Below, in pieces: positions 46,892 through 56,062 of a DNA stretch of 64,000 nucleotides. The position numbers and the translations under genes were made by a program. Source of the stretch: an uncultured Pseudomonadota bacterium (GTDB taxonomy: Bacteria; Pseudomonadota; Gammaproteobacteria; Ga0077536); the NCBI GenBank assembly GCA_903825645.1, contig CAIKBL010000040.1:62001-126000 (forward strand), given 5' to 3'. A model generated the notes under the pieces. That model worked only from the letters and a program-made list of their open reading frames with translations, did no database searches and was not told the origin of the DNA. How positions within the stretch are numbered: position 1 is the first letter of the stretch; each line of letters starts with the position of its first letter.

Positions 46892-47101
46892 GTCTTCGTG
46901 CGGGTGCCAGGGCAGCAGGGCTTCGATGTCGGCGACCGCGGTGGCTTGCGGCAGCAAGGTGAACACGCGGCCTAAATATGCGTAGGGTTCGAGCCCATTC
47001 GCCCTAGCGGTTTCTATTAAGAAATAGAGATTGGCGCTGGATTGCGCACCTTTCACCGTATCGCTGAACATCCAGTTCTTGCGGTTATGCGAAGTACCGG
47101 A
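46892..47101 (-). pseudogene. IS66-family transposase C-terminal fragment
   Basis: Translation on the minus strand gives HNRKNWMFSDTVKGAQSS, then ANLYFLIETARANGLEPYAY and VFTLLPQATAVADIEALLPW, the characteristic end of IS66 TnpC transposases. Only about 70 residues remain, without the catalytic core. The frame then runs on without homology. It is a dead remnant of an insertion sequence. Confidence 0.82.
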
Positions 47102-47187
47102 TCCCGGCTACGTTATCGCTCGATGATCCGGCGTTCCACTTCACATAATCACAGCGCCCGAAGGAAGCCAATAAGGCTGTCTGGTGG

Positions 47188-47718
47188 TCAGTACCGACAC
47201 GGTGGGTGCTCTGGCGCCTCGAGCCGTGCGAGCGCCCGCTCCTTCATGGCGAGGTATGCCTCGACGTAATGGTGCGTTGTGGCAGGGCTCTCGTGGCCGA
47301 GCCACAGCGTGATCACGCTGATGTCCACGCCGGACTGCAGCAAGTGCATCGCTGTCGTGTGTCGGATCGTGTGCGGAGAAACAGTAAGCTTCGCTAGTTC
47401 CGGGCGACTGTCAGTCGCGTGGTTCACCGCGATCGCGAGTCGCTGCGCGGCGTTCGCTCGCGTCATGAAGGCCCCCTTGCGCGTTGGCAGTAGCGGCTCT
47501 TTGCCGGCTGGCGCGCCGTCGAGCGCGAGCCAAGCGCGCACACGCTTGGCGATGTTTTTCCAAGGTGGCACTGTCCGCCGTTTGCGGCCCTTGCCGAGTA
47601 AGTGAACGCACGCGCCGTCACCCGTGATAACGTCGTCGACACGTATTGCGACCAGCTCGAAGACATGTGCGCCGGAGTTGTACAGCAGATGCAACAGCAC
47701 ACGATCCCGCGTCGCGAG
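47188..47718 (-). pseudogene. Tyrosine recombinase (site-specific integrase), N-terminally truncated
   Basis: About 174 C-terminal residues of a phage-type integrase. Catalytic motifs present: HTIRHTTAMHLLQSG (His-x-x-Arg), LGHESPATTHHYVEA (His and nucleophilic Tyr), and the first Arg region NSGAHVFELVAIRVDD, in which the expected box I Arg is not obvious. The frame opens right after an in-frame TAG at the boundary with the IS3-type element (about 47718), which has cut off the N-terminal DNA-binding part. It is probably non-functional. Confidence 0.75.
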
Positions 47719-48751
47719 CTAGCGCCTGCGGTTGGTGTCCGCAGGGCCTGTGAGGCATTGGGCTTGTAGCGCGGTGCGCCGGCGCGCGAGCGGGCTCGCC
47801 GTCACCGTGCTGCGTTGGACGGGCCACCGCGGCCACGCGCACCGAGGCCGCGCTCGCCGTTGGCATTGAGTCCGCAGGAAAGTGAACTGCTGCTGACCAC
47901 GCTTAACAGCGAGCGCTTCGTCGACAGCGCCCCGGCAGCGATCCACGCGATGCTGCTGGACGAGGGGCGGTACCTGGGGTCGGTACGAACCATGTATCGT
48001 CACCGGGCGGCCAGCGGTGGCGTGCGCGAGCGACGCAACCAGCCGGTTCATCCGGCATACGCCAAACCCGAACTGATGGCGACCGGCCCCAATCAAGTGT
48101 GGAGCTGGGACATCACCAAGCTCAAGGGACCCGCGAAGTGGACCTGCTTCCATCTTTACGTGATTCTGAACATCTACAGTCGCTACATCGTGGGCTGGAT
48201 GATCGCCGACCGCGAATGCTCGATACTGGCCAAACAGCTGATCGGCGACACAGTGGCCCTGCATGGCGTCGTCCCCGGCACGTTGACGCTGCATGCCGAT
48301 CGGGGCACCACCATGCGCTCCAAGACGGTGTCGGATTTGCTGGTTGACTTGGTCGCTCAGAGGAGCCACAGCCGTCCGCACGTCTCGGACGACAACCCGT
48401 ACTCGGAGGCGCAGTTCAAGACGCTGAAATATCGGCCCGGATTCCCGGACCGGTTTGGTTGCACCGAAGACGCCCGAGCCGACTGCCAGGCGTTCTTCCC
48501 CTGGTACCACGACCAGCATCGTCACTCAGGAATCGGCTACATGACCCCGCACAACCTGCACTTCGGCTTCGCCCAGGCGATCAGAGACACCCGCCAGACC
48601 GTGCTCGGATACTGCGTTCCGTGCTCATCCGAAGCGGTTCAAGCAAAGAAGACCTCAACCCGCCACGCTGCCTGCGGCAGCGTGGATCAATCCACCGAAA
48701 CAGGAGCCCGTCACCGACATTACGACACCACTCTGCAGTCTAATTTCATAA
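47719..48751 (+). pseudogene. IS3-type transposase (OrfB, DDE), disrupted
   Basis: A DDE transposase with the integrase-core aspartates in WSWDITKL and LHADRGTTM and the Glu in YSEAQFKTLKYRP. Its N-terminus is recognisable upstream (APAVGVRRACEALGL) but is interrupted by a TAG near 47767. Near 48610 the reading frame shifts: the usual C-terminus (HPKRFKQRRPQPATLPAAAW and INPPKQEPVTDITT) continues in another frame to a stop at 48749-48751. No OrfA is visible. Two lesions mean it is inactive unless rescued in trans. Confidence 0.83.
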
Positions 48752-49115
48752 CGCCGAGTGGCGCAAAGTCATTGACACGTTCCGGCCAGAGGCGCCCTTT
48801 ATAATGCGTCGCACCTGCACTCGTGATGCGGCAGCGCGCACTGACCCCCAACGATACTCGACAAGTCTTGCGGCCAGTCCTAGGAAAGCTTGAATCTGAC
48901 ATTTTCCACAAGATCTCCCTTGACCTTTGACAAGTGGACTTCCCACCTTAAAACCCGTTCGGATGAAAAATCTGGGGTGAAGTGTCACCCGTAGATTGGG
49001 TGGGAGAGAGGCGTATCTAATTGGTAATAGCCTGCTTCAGGCTCAGGGGACTCGCGTAATGAATTGGGAGACGTGGTGCGCAGGCGAAAAGCCTCCAGCG
49101 ACTCCAGTCGAACGA
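48752..49115. other. Intergenic region between the IS3 remnant and thiL
   Basis: About 360 bp with no supportable gene. Short open frames here have no family resemblance and no ribosome site. It may include the end of the IS3 element and debris of earlier insertions; I could not identify terminal inverted repeats with confidence. Confidence 0.6.
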
Positions 49116-50063
49116 CTAGAAATGCCGATAACCGGATTGAGAAAAAACGATCACCGCTTTATGGCTCCGCACGACAATCCCGGGCTCGGTACGCATCGTG
49201 CCGACACGGGTCAGTGGGGCGACAGCGCCTACTTCTGCTTCCCCATTCGCTCGCACCGTCAAGCAGAGCTCGTAATCATCGCCGCTGGTCGCTGCTAGAC
49301 GCGCGCCGGCGGGAGCACCCCAAACACGTCTCAGCGCAGATGAAAGCGGCAACCGCGATAGATCCAGCTCGGCACCACACCGGCTTTGCGCGCAGATGTG
49401 TCCAAGATCGGCAAGCAACCCGTCCGAGATGTCAATGCAACTCGACGCGATACCCCGGAGAGCCTGGCCCAAGCCAAGTCGCGCCGTGGGTCGCGAGAAA
49501 CGATTAACGAGGAATGCTTCGTCTGCATTCACGGGGCCGCCACGCTTCAAGATCTCCAAGCCCGCAGCGGCATCCCCGAGCGTACCGGACACATAAATCC
49601 CGTCCCCGGGTTGCGCACCGGAACGCCGGAGCGCCTGACCGCGCGGCACGGCCCCGATCATCTGTACGGTCAGCGTAAGCGGCCCGCGCGTGGTGTCCCC
49701 CCCCACCAGTTGTACGGCATGTGGCCTGCAGGCCGCGTGGAAACCCTGCATGAAGGCATCGAGCCAATCCGGATCGGCTTGCGGCAAGGTCAGGGCGAGC
49801 GTCGCCCAACGCGCATCAGCCCCCATCGCGGCGAGATCGCTCAGATTGACTGCCGCGACCCGAAACCCGATATCGGCTGGCGGGAGCGACGGCAGAAAAT
49901 GGACCCCCTCGACAAGCGTATCCGCCACAATGACGAGCTCTGCATCGGCGGGGGGCAGGACAAGCGCCCCATCGTCGCCAATGCCGAGGATCACATCGTC
50001 CCGTCGCCCGGCCTGCGGCTGAATAATTTTTTCGATGAGTGAAAATTCATCCACGACGGTCAT
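49116..50063 (-). CDS. thiL: Thiamine-monophosphate kinase
   Basis: A 315-residue ThiL of the PurM/ATP-grasp-like fold that phosphorylates thiamine monophosphate to the diphosphate. Visible motifs: EFSLIEKIIQP, LGIGDDGALV with the metal-binding Asp residues, GGDTTRGPLTLTVQMIG, CIDISDGLLADLGHI, and ATSGDDYELCLT. ATG 50063. It follows nusB by 56 bp in the standard gammaproteobacterial order. The usual downstream gene pgpA is missing; instead mobile-element debris begins just after the stop, and a decayed copy of this 3' end lies beyond that debris. Confidence 0.96.
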   Translation of the reverse strand: MTVVDEFSLIEKIIQPQAGRRDDVILGIGDDGALVLPPADAELVIVADTLVEGVHFLPSLPPADIGFRVAAVNLSDLAAMGADARWATLALTLPQADPDWLDAFMQGFHAACRPHAVQLVGGDTTRGPLTLTVQMIGAVPRGQALRRSGAQPGDGIYVSGTLGDAAAGLEILKRGGPVNADEAFLVNRFSRPTARLGLGQALRGIASSCIDISDGLLADLGHICAQSRCGAELDLSRLPLSSALRRVWGAPAGARLAATSGDDYELCLTVRANGEAEVGAVAPLTRVGTMRTEPGIVVRSHKAVIVFSQSGYRHF

Positions 50064-50119
50064 CCGTTATGACGTGGGAAGAAGAAACACCGAAGGCCCA
50101 ACGTCGTCGGGCCTCGGCA

Positions 50120-50575
50120 TCACATTTCTGGCGTAGTCCGCGCACCCATCTCAGCCGCCCGCAGGACACGCGCGGTTTTATCGAGGACGCCGTTGATGTA
50201 TTTATGCGCCTCGTCGGCACCGAACATCTTGCAGAGTTCGACCGCCTCGTTGACCACCACGCGCCAAGGGACTTCCGGACAGAATCGGAGCTCGTAGGCC
50301 CCGACGAGTAACACGCCGCGCTCCACAGGTCCCAATTTCAGCCACTCGCGATCGAGCGCAGATCTCAAATCCGTCTGCAGCGTATCGAGATGACGGGGGA
50401 TTTCGCGGGTCAAAATGGAGAAGTATTCCAGATCGACCTTCTCGAGTTCACGCTCCGCCACAAACTCACGGAGGATTTCGTTCGGATCCTGTCCTGCAAG
50501 CTGCCATTGATAGAGTGCCTGCACCGCGCAGCGGCGCGCACGGACTTTTCCATGATGACCGCCACTGTGACGCAT
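50120..50575 (-). CDS. nusB: Transcription antitermination factor NusB
   Basis: A 151-residue all-helical NusB with the N-terminal RNA-binding arginine-rich stretch (KVRARRCAVQALYQWQLAGQ) and C-terminal EVPWRVVVNEAVELCKMFG and HKYINGVLDK. It binds boxA RNA with NusE/S10 in rRNA antitermination. E. coli NusB is 139 aa. It lies 17 bp after ribH and 56 bp before thiL, the conserved ribH-nusB-thiL order. Confidence 0.97.
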   Translation of the reverse strand: MRHSGGHHGKVRARRCAVQALYQWQLAGQDPNEILREFVAERELEKVDLEYFSILTREIPRHLDTLQTDLRSALDREWLKLGPVERGVLLVGAYELRFCPEVPWRVVVNEAVELCKMFGADEAHKYINGVLDKTARVLRAAEMGARTTPEM

Positions 50576-50592
50576 GGCGGTACCCGACGTGC

Positions 50593-51066
50593 TCAGAGCT
50601 GCCGCAACACGGCAATCATCTCGATAGCGCTCATCGCGGCATCGGCGCCCTTGTTACCCGCCTTGGTACCCGCGCGCTCGATAGCCTGCTCGATCGAGTC
50701 CACCGTCAGCACACCAAAGATGACCGGGACCCCACTGTCAGCCGCGGCGGCCGCCAGCCCGCTCGTGCACGCGCCCGCCACCTGATCGAAATGCGGCGTG
50801 TCGCCCCGAATAACGGCCCCGAGTGCAATCACGGCATCGTATTTAGCACTCTGGGTGAGTTTGCGGGCAACGACGGGCAACTCGAACGCGCCCGGGACCT
50901 TGATCACGGTAATGTCCGCGTCGCTCACGCCATGGCGGCGCAACGCATCGACACAGCCGGCTTCCAGCGATTCGACGATAAAATGGTTAAATCGGCTGCA
51001 GACTATCGCGATTTTGACGGGACTCGAGACGACCAACTGACCTTCGATAACGGTGTAATGACCCAT
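50593..51066 (-). CDS. ribH: 6,7-dimethyl-8-ribityllumazine synthase
   Basis: A 157-residue lumazine synthase that condenses 5-amino-6-ribitylaminouracil with 3,4-dihydroxy-2-butanone phosphate. Characteristic stretches are [48 protein letters not shown] and [20 protein letters not shown]. The length fits the icosahedral type. It follows ribBA by 38 bp. Confidence 0.97.
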   Translation of the reverse strand: MGHYTVIEGQLVVSSPVKIAIVCSRFNHFIVESLEAGCVDALRRHGVSDADITVIKVPGAFELPVVARKLTQSAKYDAVIALGAVIRGDTPHFDQVAGACTSGLAAAAADSGVPVIFGVLTVDSIEQAIERAGTKAGNKGADAAMSAIEMIAVLRQL

Positions 51067-51104
51067 AACTGACTTCCTGCTTGTTGGACCGGAACTGCGC
51101 GCGC

Positions 51105-52217
51105 TCAGCTCACGTATTCGACCACCTCAAGTCCGAATCCCGACAACGCATGGTAGCGTCGGGGGTGACTCATGACACGCATCTTATGGACGCCGAGATC
51201 GGAAAGGATCTGCGCGCCCAAGCCAATCTGACGAAAATCCGCCGTGACGGCACCTGGCTTACTGACTTTTCGCTCATCGTTGGCCGGATCGGAGAAACGC
51301 CCGATTTGCCGCACCAACTCGTCATTGTCGAGCTGATTATTGAGCACAATGACCACGCCCTCGCCTGCCTCGGCCACGCGCCGCAACGCATCCCGCAGTG
51401 GCCAGCCCGCGTCCCGACGCACGCTTGCCGTCAGATCTTGCAGCGGATTATAAATATGGACGCGCACCAGCGTCGGCCGCTCGGGCGCGAGCTCGCCCCG
51501 CACCATGGCGAAATGCAGATCGCGGTGGATAGCGTCGCGATACGCGACGAGCCGGAAATCGCCGAATTCGGTGGGCAGGATGGATTCCGCCGCACGCTCG
51601 ACTGTCTTTTCGTTCTCGATACGGTAGCGGATGAGATCGGCAATCGTGCCGATTTTCATCTGGTGCTGCTCAGCAATTTTCTCGAGTTCGGGCCGACGCG
51701 CCATGGTCCCGTCGTCATTCAGGATTTCGACAATGACCGAGGCGGGTTCCAGCCCGGCCAGTCCCGCCAAATCGCAGCCGGCTTCTGTATGGCCCGCACG
51801 CGTTAGCACGCCACCGGATTGAGCCATCAACGGAAAAATGTGTCCTGGCTGCACAATATCGGTCGGCCGGGCATCCGGCGAAACCGCGACCTGGACCGTG
51901 CGTGCCCGATCGGCCGCCGAAATCCCGGTCGTCACCCCTTCTGCCGCCTCGATCGAGACGGTGAAGTTGGTGCGATGCGTGTAGTAGGTTTCCTGCACCA
52001 TGAGCGGCAGGCTCAGCCGACGACAGCGCGCTTCGGTCATGGTCAGGCAAATAAGGCCGCGACCATAACGCGCCATGAAGTTGACATGTTCGGCCGTGCA
52101 AAAGCTCGCCCCGATCACGAAATCGCCCTCATTTTCGCGATCTTCATCGTCCATGATGATCACCATGCGGCCCGCGCGCAGCTCGTCGATGATTTCTTGT
52201 GTGGTATTGAGGGCCAT
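51105..52217 (-). CDS. ribBA: 3,4-dihydroxy-2-butanone 4-phosphate synthase with a degenerate GTP cyclohydrolase II domain
   Basis: A 370-residue protein. The N-terminal RibB domain (residues 1-205) is intact: [30 protein letters not shown] and the acidic metal site are present, so it should make DHBP from ribulose 5-phosphate. The C-terminal RibA-like domain lacks the zinc cysteines: the region that normally reads with three Cys is [19 protein letters not shown] here. The C-terminal half is thus probably catalytically dead for GTP opening, as in other RibBX-type proteins, and a separate RibA must exist elsewhere. It is 63 bp after ribE; no FMN riboswitch is visible in that gap. Confidence 0.94.
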   Translation of the reverse strand: MALNTTQEIIDELRAGRMVIIMDDEDRENEGDFVIGASFCTAEHVNFMARYGRGLICLTMTEARCRRLSLPLMVQETYYTHRTNFTVSIEAAEGVTTGISAADRARTVQVAVSPDARPTDIVQPGHIFPLMAQSGGVLTRAGHTEAGCDLAGLAGLEPASVIVEILNDDGTMARRPELEKIAEQHQMKIGTIADLIRYRIENEKTVERAAESILPTEFGDFRLVAYRDAIHRDLHFAMVRGELAPERPTLVRVHIYNPLQDLTASVRRDAGWPLRDALRRVAEAGEGVVIVLNNQLDNDELVRQIGRFSDPANDERKVSKPGAVTADFRQIGLGAQILSDLGVHKMRVMSHPRRYHALSGFGLEVVEYVS

Positions 52218-52280
52218 AAGATCTCGTGCTTATTTTGAGTTGGACAAAAGCGCCCGCTACACGGGTCGTCTCGCTATAAA

Positions 52281-52880
52281 TTACGCGTCGTCGCGCTGCA
52301 TCAGCCGCTCGAGGTATCGCGCGATCTGGTCGACTTCGAGGTTAACGCGACTGCCGGGGACAAGATCGCCAAGCGTCGTCTCCCGCAGCGTATGCGGAAT
52401 CAGGAGCAGCTCAAATTCGGCGCCACTCACCCCATTGACTGTAAGACTCACGCCCGCCACACAGATTGAGCCTTTGTGCGCGATGTAACGCGCCAGCGCA
52501 GCCGGCGCGCAGATCCGAAAATACACATAATCCTGGCGGGTTTCGCGCGCCACGACGGTGCCTACGCCGTCAACATGGCCGCTGACGAGATGACCACCCA
52601 GCCTGTCGGCGAGCGACAGGGCCTTCTCGAGATTAACCGCAGCGCCGATGCCAAGCTCGCCAAGCGTCGTGTGCGCGAGTGTTTCTGGGGACACGTCCAC
52701 CGCGAAGGTTTGCGCCGTCAGGCTCGTGACGGTCAAACAGGCGCCACACACCGCAATGCTGTCGCCGAGGTGCACATCACCGAGCGGCAGCGCGCCGGCG
52801 TCGAGCGTCAGACGGATCTGCTGATCGCCGGTTTCCAGCGCCGCGACGCGACCTATGGTTTGTACAATGCCTGTGAACAT
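52281..52880 (-). CDS. ribE: Riboflavin synthase alpha subunit
   Basis: A 199-residue riboflavin synthase with two tandem lumazine-binding barrels. The start MFTGIVQTIGRV is diagnostic; SIAVCGACLTVTSL in repeat 1 and GSICVAGVSLTVNGV in repeat 2 show the duplication, and GHLVSGHVDGVGTV is the inter-barrel substrate site. ATG 52880 is certain. It lies 31 bp after ribD. Confidence 0.97.
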   Translation of the reverse strand: MFTGIVQTIGRVAALETGDQQIRLTLDAGALPLGDVHLGDSIAVCGACLTVTSLTAQTFAVDVSPETLAHTTLGELGIGAAVNLEKALSLADRLGGHLVSGHVDGVGTVVARETRQDYVYFRICAPAALARYIAHKGSICVAGVSLTVNGVSGAEFELLLIPHTLRETTLGDLVPGSRVNLEVDQIARYLERLMQRDDA

Positions 52881-52911
52881 CCGCTCACTATCAATTATGG
52901 CCCGCGAGGCG

Positions 52912-54021
52912 TCAAGCCAGCGCGGGACGCAGGGTAAGGCGCTGGTCAGCGCCGACCGCGACCGTCTCCACAATCGCCAGGCGCGCGGCGTCGGCCAGCC
53001 GCGCCGGCGTCGGCCAAAGAAATGCCGGACGGGCGGCGGCACCGAGCAGCACCGGCGCGACGTAGAGGATGAGCTCGTCGACCAGCCCCGCCGCGAGGAA
53101 CGCGCTCGCGAGTGTCGGTCCTGCCTCAACCAGCACGTCGTTTATTTCAAGCGCGGCAAGATGGCCCAGCACCACCGCCAAGTTCAGGCCGGCGGCCTCC
53201 GCGGGAAGAACGTCCACTAGCGCACCTCGCGCGCGCAGCACGACCACCCGCTCGGCAGACGCGGCTGGCGTGGTCAGGAGATGGACCGCCCCCGCCGCCG
53301 TAAAAAGCCGCGCAGCTGGCGACACGCGAAGGCGTGAATCCAGCACGACCCGCGCCGGCGGCCGATCGGCGATATCGAAACGGGGATCTCGAACATCCAG
53401 ACCCGGATCGTCCGCCAGCACCGTCCCCACGCCTGTCAACACCGCACCGGACAGCGCGCGCAGACGCTGGACATCGGCGCGCGCCTCAGGCCCCGTGATC
53501 CACTGACTCTCGCCACTCGCCAACGCGACCTTGCCATCCAGACTCATCCCCAGTTTGACCGTGACGTAGGGACGCTGATGGGTGTGTCGGCAAAAAAAGC
53601 CCCGGTTCAGCGCCCGGGCCTCGTCGGCAAGCAACCCGCCAAAACACGCGATGCCGGCGGCGCGCACGCGGGCCGCCCCGCCGCCGGCCACGCGCGGGTT
53701 TGGATCGTCAACGGCGTACACAACCCGTGCGATACCGGCCTTGATGAGGGCCTCTGCGCAAGGCGGGGTCCGACCAAAGTGACTACAAGGCTCGAGAGTG
53801 ACATAGGCCGTCGCACCACACGCCGCCGCGCCAGCGCGCGCCAGCGCGCCGATCTCCGCATGCGCCTCGCCCGCGCGGTAATGAAAGCCCTCACCAATCA
53901 CTACCCCGGCCTTCACGATCACGCAACCCACACGCGGATTCGGGCGCGTGGAGTACAACCCACGTCGCGCGAGCTGCAGCGCGCGGGCCATGTACAGGTA
54001 ATCAGACCGATCGAAAGCCAT
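52912..54021 (-). CDS. ribD: Bifunctional riboflavin deaminase/reductase RibD
   Basis: A 369-residue bifunctional enzyme. The N-terminal cytidine-deaminase-like domain has the zinc site HAEIGAL and PCSHFGRTPPCAEAL; the C-terminal reductase domain includes VTVKLGMSLDGKVAL and VLVEAGPTLASAFL. It carries out the second and third steps of riboflavin synthesis. The ATG at 54021 (MAFDRSDYLYM) gives the usual start; a TTG at 54039 overlapping the nrdR stop is an alternative. Confidence 0.96.
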   Translation of the reverse strand: MAFDRSDYLYMARALQLARRGLYSTRPNPRVGCVIVKAGVVIGEGFHYRAGEAHAEIGALARAGAAACGATAYVTLEPCSHFGRTPPCAEALIKAGIARVVYAVDDPNPRVAGGGAARVRAAGIACFGGLLADEARALNRGFFCRHTHQRPYVTVKLGMSLDGKVALASGESQWITGPEARADVQRLRALSGAVLTGVGTVLADDPGLDVRDPRFDIADRPPARVVLDSRLRVSPAARLFTAAGAVHLLTTPAASAERVVVLRARGALVDVLPAEAAGLNLAVVLGHLAALEINDVLVEAGPTLASAFLAAGLVDELILYVAPVLLGAAARPAFLWPTPARLADAARLAIVETVAVGADQRLTLRPALA

Positions 54022-54035
54022 GGCCGTGCGCTGTT

Positions 54036-54554
54036 TCAACGCTTGCGGGGCGACGGCTCGCTCGGGATCAGATCGAGTTGCTGTTCGCGCAAATCCGGGG
54101 GCAGATCATTCTCAAGGCGTTCGATTTCTTCCAGAAACGCACGGACATCTTCAAAACTGCGATAGACCGAGGCGAAGCGCACATAGGCGACCTGATCCAG
54201 TCCGCGGAGGGCCTCCATCACATACTCCCCGATCCGCCGCGAATCTATCTCCCGCTCACCCCCTTCACGGATGCTGCGTTTGACGGTATTGATCGCCGCC
54301 TCGACCCGCTCCATCGCGACGGGCCGCTTCTCGAGGGCCTTGTGGATCCCGCGGCGCAGCTTGTCTTCGTTGAAGGTCTCCCGTCGACCATCACTCTTGA
54401 CGATTCGGGGCAGACTCAGCTCCGCAGTTTCATAGGTAGTAAAACGGGCCTTACACGCCATACATTCGCGCCGACGCCGGATCTGATTGCCCTCGCCCAA
54501 CAACCGGGAGTCGATGACTCGCGTATCTTCGTGGGTACAAAAAGGGCAATACAT
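54036..54554 (-). CDS. nrdR: Transcriptional repressor NrdR
   Basis: A 172-residue regulator of ribonucleotide reductase genes. An N-terminal zinc ribbon ([18 protein letters not shown] ... CMACKARF) precedes an ATP-cone domain ([20 protein letters not shown]). It represses nrd operons when dATP-bound. It lies 9 bp after glyA and directly before ribD, the standard gammaproteobacterial glyA-nrdR-ribD order. Confidence 0.97.
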   Translation of the reverse strand: MYCPFCTHEDTRVIDSRLLGEGNQIRRRRECMACKARFTTYETAELSLPRIVKSDGRRETFNEDKLRRGIHKALEKRPVAMERVEAAINTVKRSIREGGEREIDSRRIGEYVMEALRGLDQVAYVRFASVYRSFEDVRAFLEEIERLENDLPPDLREQQLDLIPSEPSPRKR

Positions 54555-54563
54555 CGCCGCAGA

Positions 54564-55820
54564 TCAGGCTTGATAGACCGGATATTGCCGGCAAAGCTCG
54601 GTGACCTGATGCCGTACCCGGGTGATCACGACGGGATCCTCCAAGTGGGTCAGGACATCACACATCCAGCCCGCCAGTTGCCGCGCGTCACTTTCGACAC
54701 AGCCGCGCGTGGTCATCGCGGGCGTCCCCACGCGGATGCCGCTGGTGACAAAGGGCGATTGCGGATCGTTTGGCACCGCATTTTTATTGACCGTGATATG
54801 CGCCGCCCCAAGCGCCGCATCCGCCGCCTTGCCAGTCAAACCCCGAGCCACCAAATCGACCAGGAAGAGGTGGTTGTCCGTGCCGCCGGACACGACATCG
54901 AAGCCGCGCGCCAGAAAAGTCTCCGCCATCGCCCGGGCATTGATCAAAACCTGCTCCTGATAGCGTCTGAAAGCCGGCTCCATCGCCTCGCGGAAGGCCA
55001 CGGCCTTGGCGGCAATGATGTGCATCAGCGGCCCCCCCTGGATCCCGGGAAAGACCGCGCTGTTGAGCTTCTTTGCCAAGCCCTCGTCCCCGGTCCCGAG
55101 AATGAGCCCGCTACGGGGCCCCCGCAACGTTTTGTGCGTGGTCGTGGTGGTCACATGCGCGACCTGAACAGGGCTGGGATACAGGCCTACGGCTACCAGT
55201 CCCGCGACATGCGCCATATCGGAGACGAGATAGGCGCCGACCTCATCGGCAATTTCCCGGAAACGCGCCCAGTCGACCACGCGCGAGTAAGCAGAGAATC
55301 CGGTCATGATGAGCTTCGGCTTGTGCGTCCGCGCCAGTCGGACTACCTCGTCGTAATCGATGCGCCCTGTCGTGGGATCGAGCCCGTACTGGACAGCTCG
55401 ATAAGTCTTTCCCGAAAAATTAACCGTGGCCCCATGGGTCAGATGTCCGCCGTGCGCCAAACTCATGCCAAGCACGCAATCACCCGCTTCCAGCAGCGCG
55501 AGATAGACCGCCCCGTTGGCTTGCGAGCCAGAATGCGGTTGAACATTGGCGTAGCCCGCGCCAAACAACGCCTTGGCACGATCGATGGCCAATTGCTCGA
55601 TGACATCCACGTGCTCGCAACCCCCGTAGTAGCGTTTACCCGGGTAACCTTCCGCATATTTATTCGTCAACAAGGTACCGGCCGCCTCCAGCACCCGTGG
55701 GCTCGTGTGGTTCTCGGAGGCGATGAGCTCAATATGATCTTCCTGCCGCGCACGCTCGGCGGCAATCGCGGCCGCGAGTTCGGGATCAAATCCCGCGATT
55801 CGCATATCCTGGCTAAACAT
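54564..55820 (-). CDS. glyA: Serine hydroxymethyltransferase
   Basis: A 418-residue PLP enzyme interconverting serine and glycine with tetrahydrofolate. The PLP lysine is in the conserved [14 protein letters not shown]; other signatures are [30 protein letters not shown] and [12 protein letters not shown]. The ATG at 55820 ([15 protein letters not shown]) has AGGA 8 bases upstream; the upstream in-frame ATG at 55844 would add only MELKKDSA. The promoter must be in the 240-bp divergent space with cyaA. Confidence 0.97.
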   Translation of the reverse strand: MFSQDMRIAGFDPELAAAIAAERARQEDHIELIASENHTSPRVLEAAGTLLTNKYAEGYPGKRYYGGCEHVDVIEQLAIDRAKALFGAGYANVQPHSGSQANGAVYLALLEAGDCVLGMSLAHGGHLTHGATVNFSGKTYRAVQYGLDPTTGRIDYDEVVRLARTHKPKLIMTGFSAYSRVVDWARFREIADEVGAYLVSDMAHVAGLVAVGLYPSPVQVAHVTTTTTHKTLRGPRSGLILGTGDEGLAKKLNSAVFPGIQGGPLMHIIAAKAVAFREAMEPAFRRYQEQVLINARAMAETFLARGFDVVSGGTDNHLFLVDLVARGLTGKAADAALGAAHITVNKNAVPNDPQSPFVTSGIRVGTPAMTTRGCVESDARQLAGWMCDVLTHLEDPVVITRVRHQVTELCRQYPVYQA

Positions 55821-56062
55821 GGCGCTGTCCTTTTTTAATTCCATTCAATCCGGAGCCCGGGCGCGGAACATCGGCACAGGGCCTAACCGGCGAGGCCCCA
55901 CGCAAGCGCCGCCGGTGGCAGATCGGTTTTCTGCATTATTTCCGATAACCCCCGCAGACTCAATGTTAACTCTTTAAAATTTAGAGACTTATTGCCTGCA
56001 ACGCGAAGTCGACCTCGGACGATGCGGTCAAGGATTTGGCTGCTCTGGCCGCTAGCACCCGA

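Noticed and set aside
52218-52280. Possible FMN riboswitch before ribBA
   Set aside because: Only 63 bp are available and none of the conserved RFN-element helices can be traced.
54078-55838. Long plus-strand open frame opposite nrdR and glyA
   Set aside because: It is antisense to two clear housekeeping genes and shows no protein family features.
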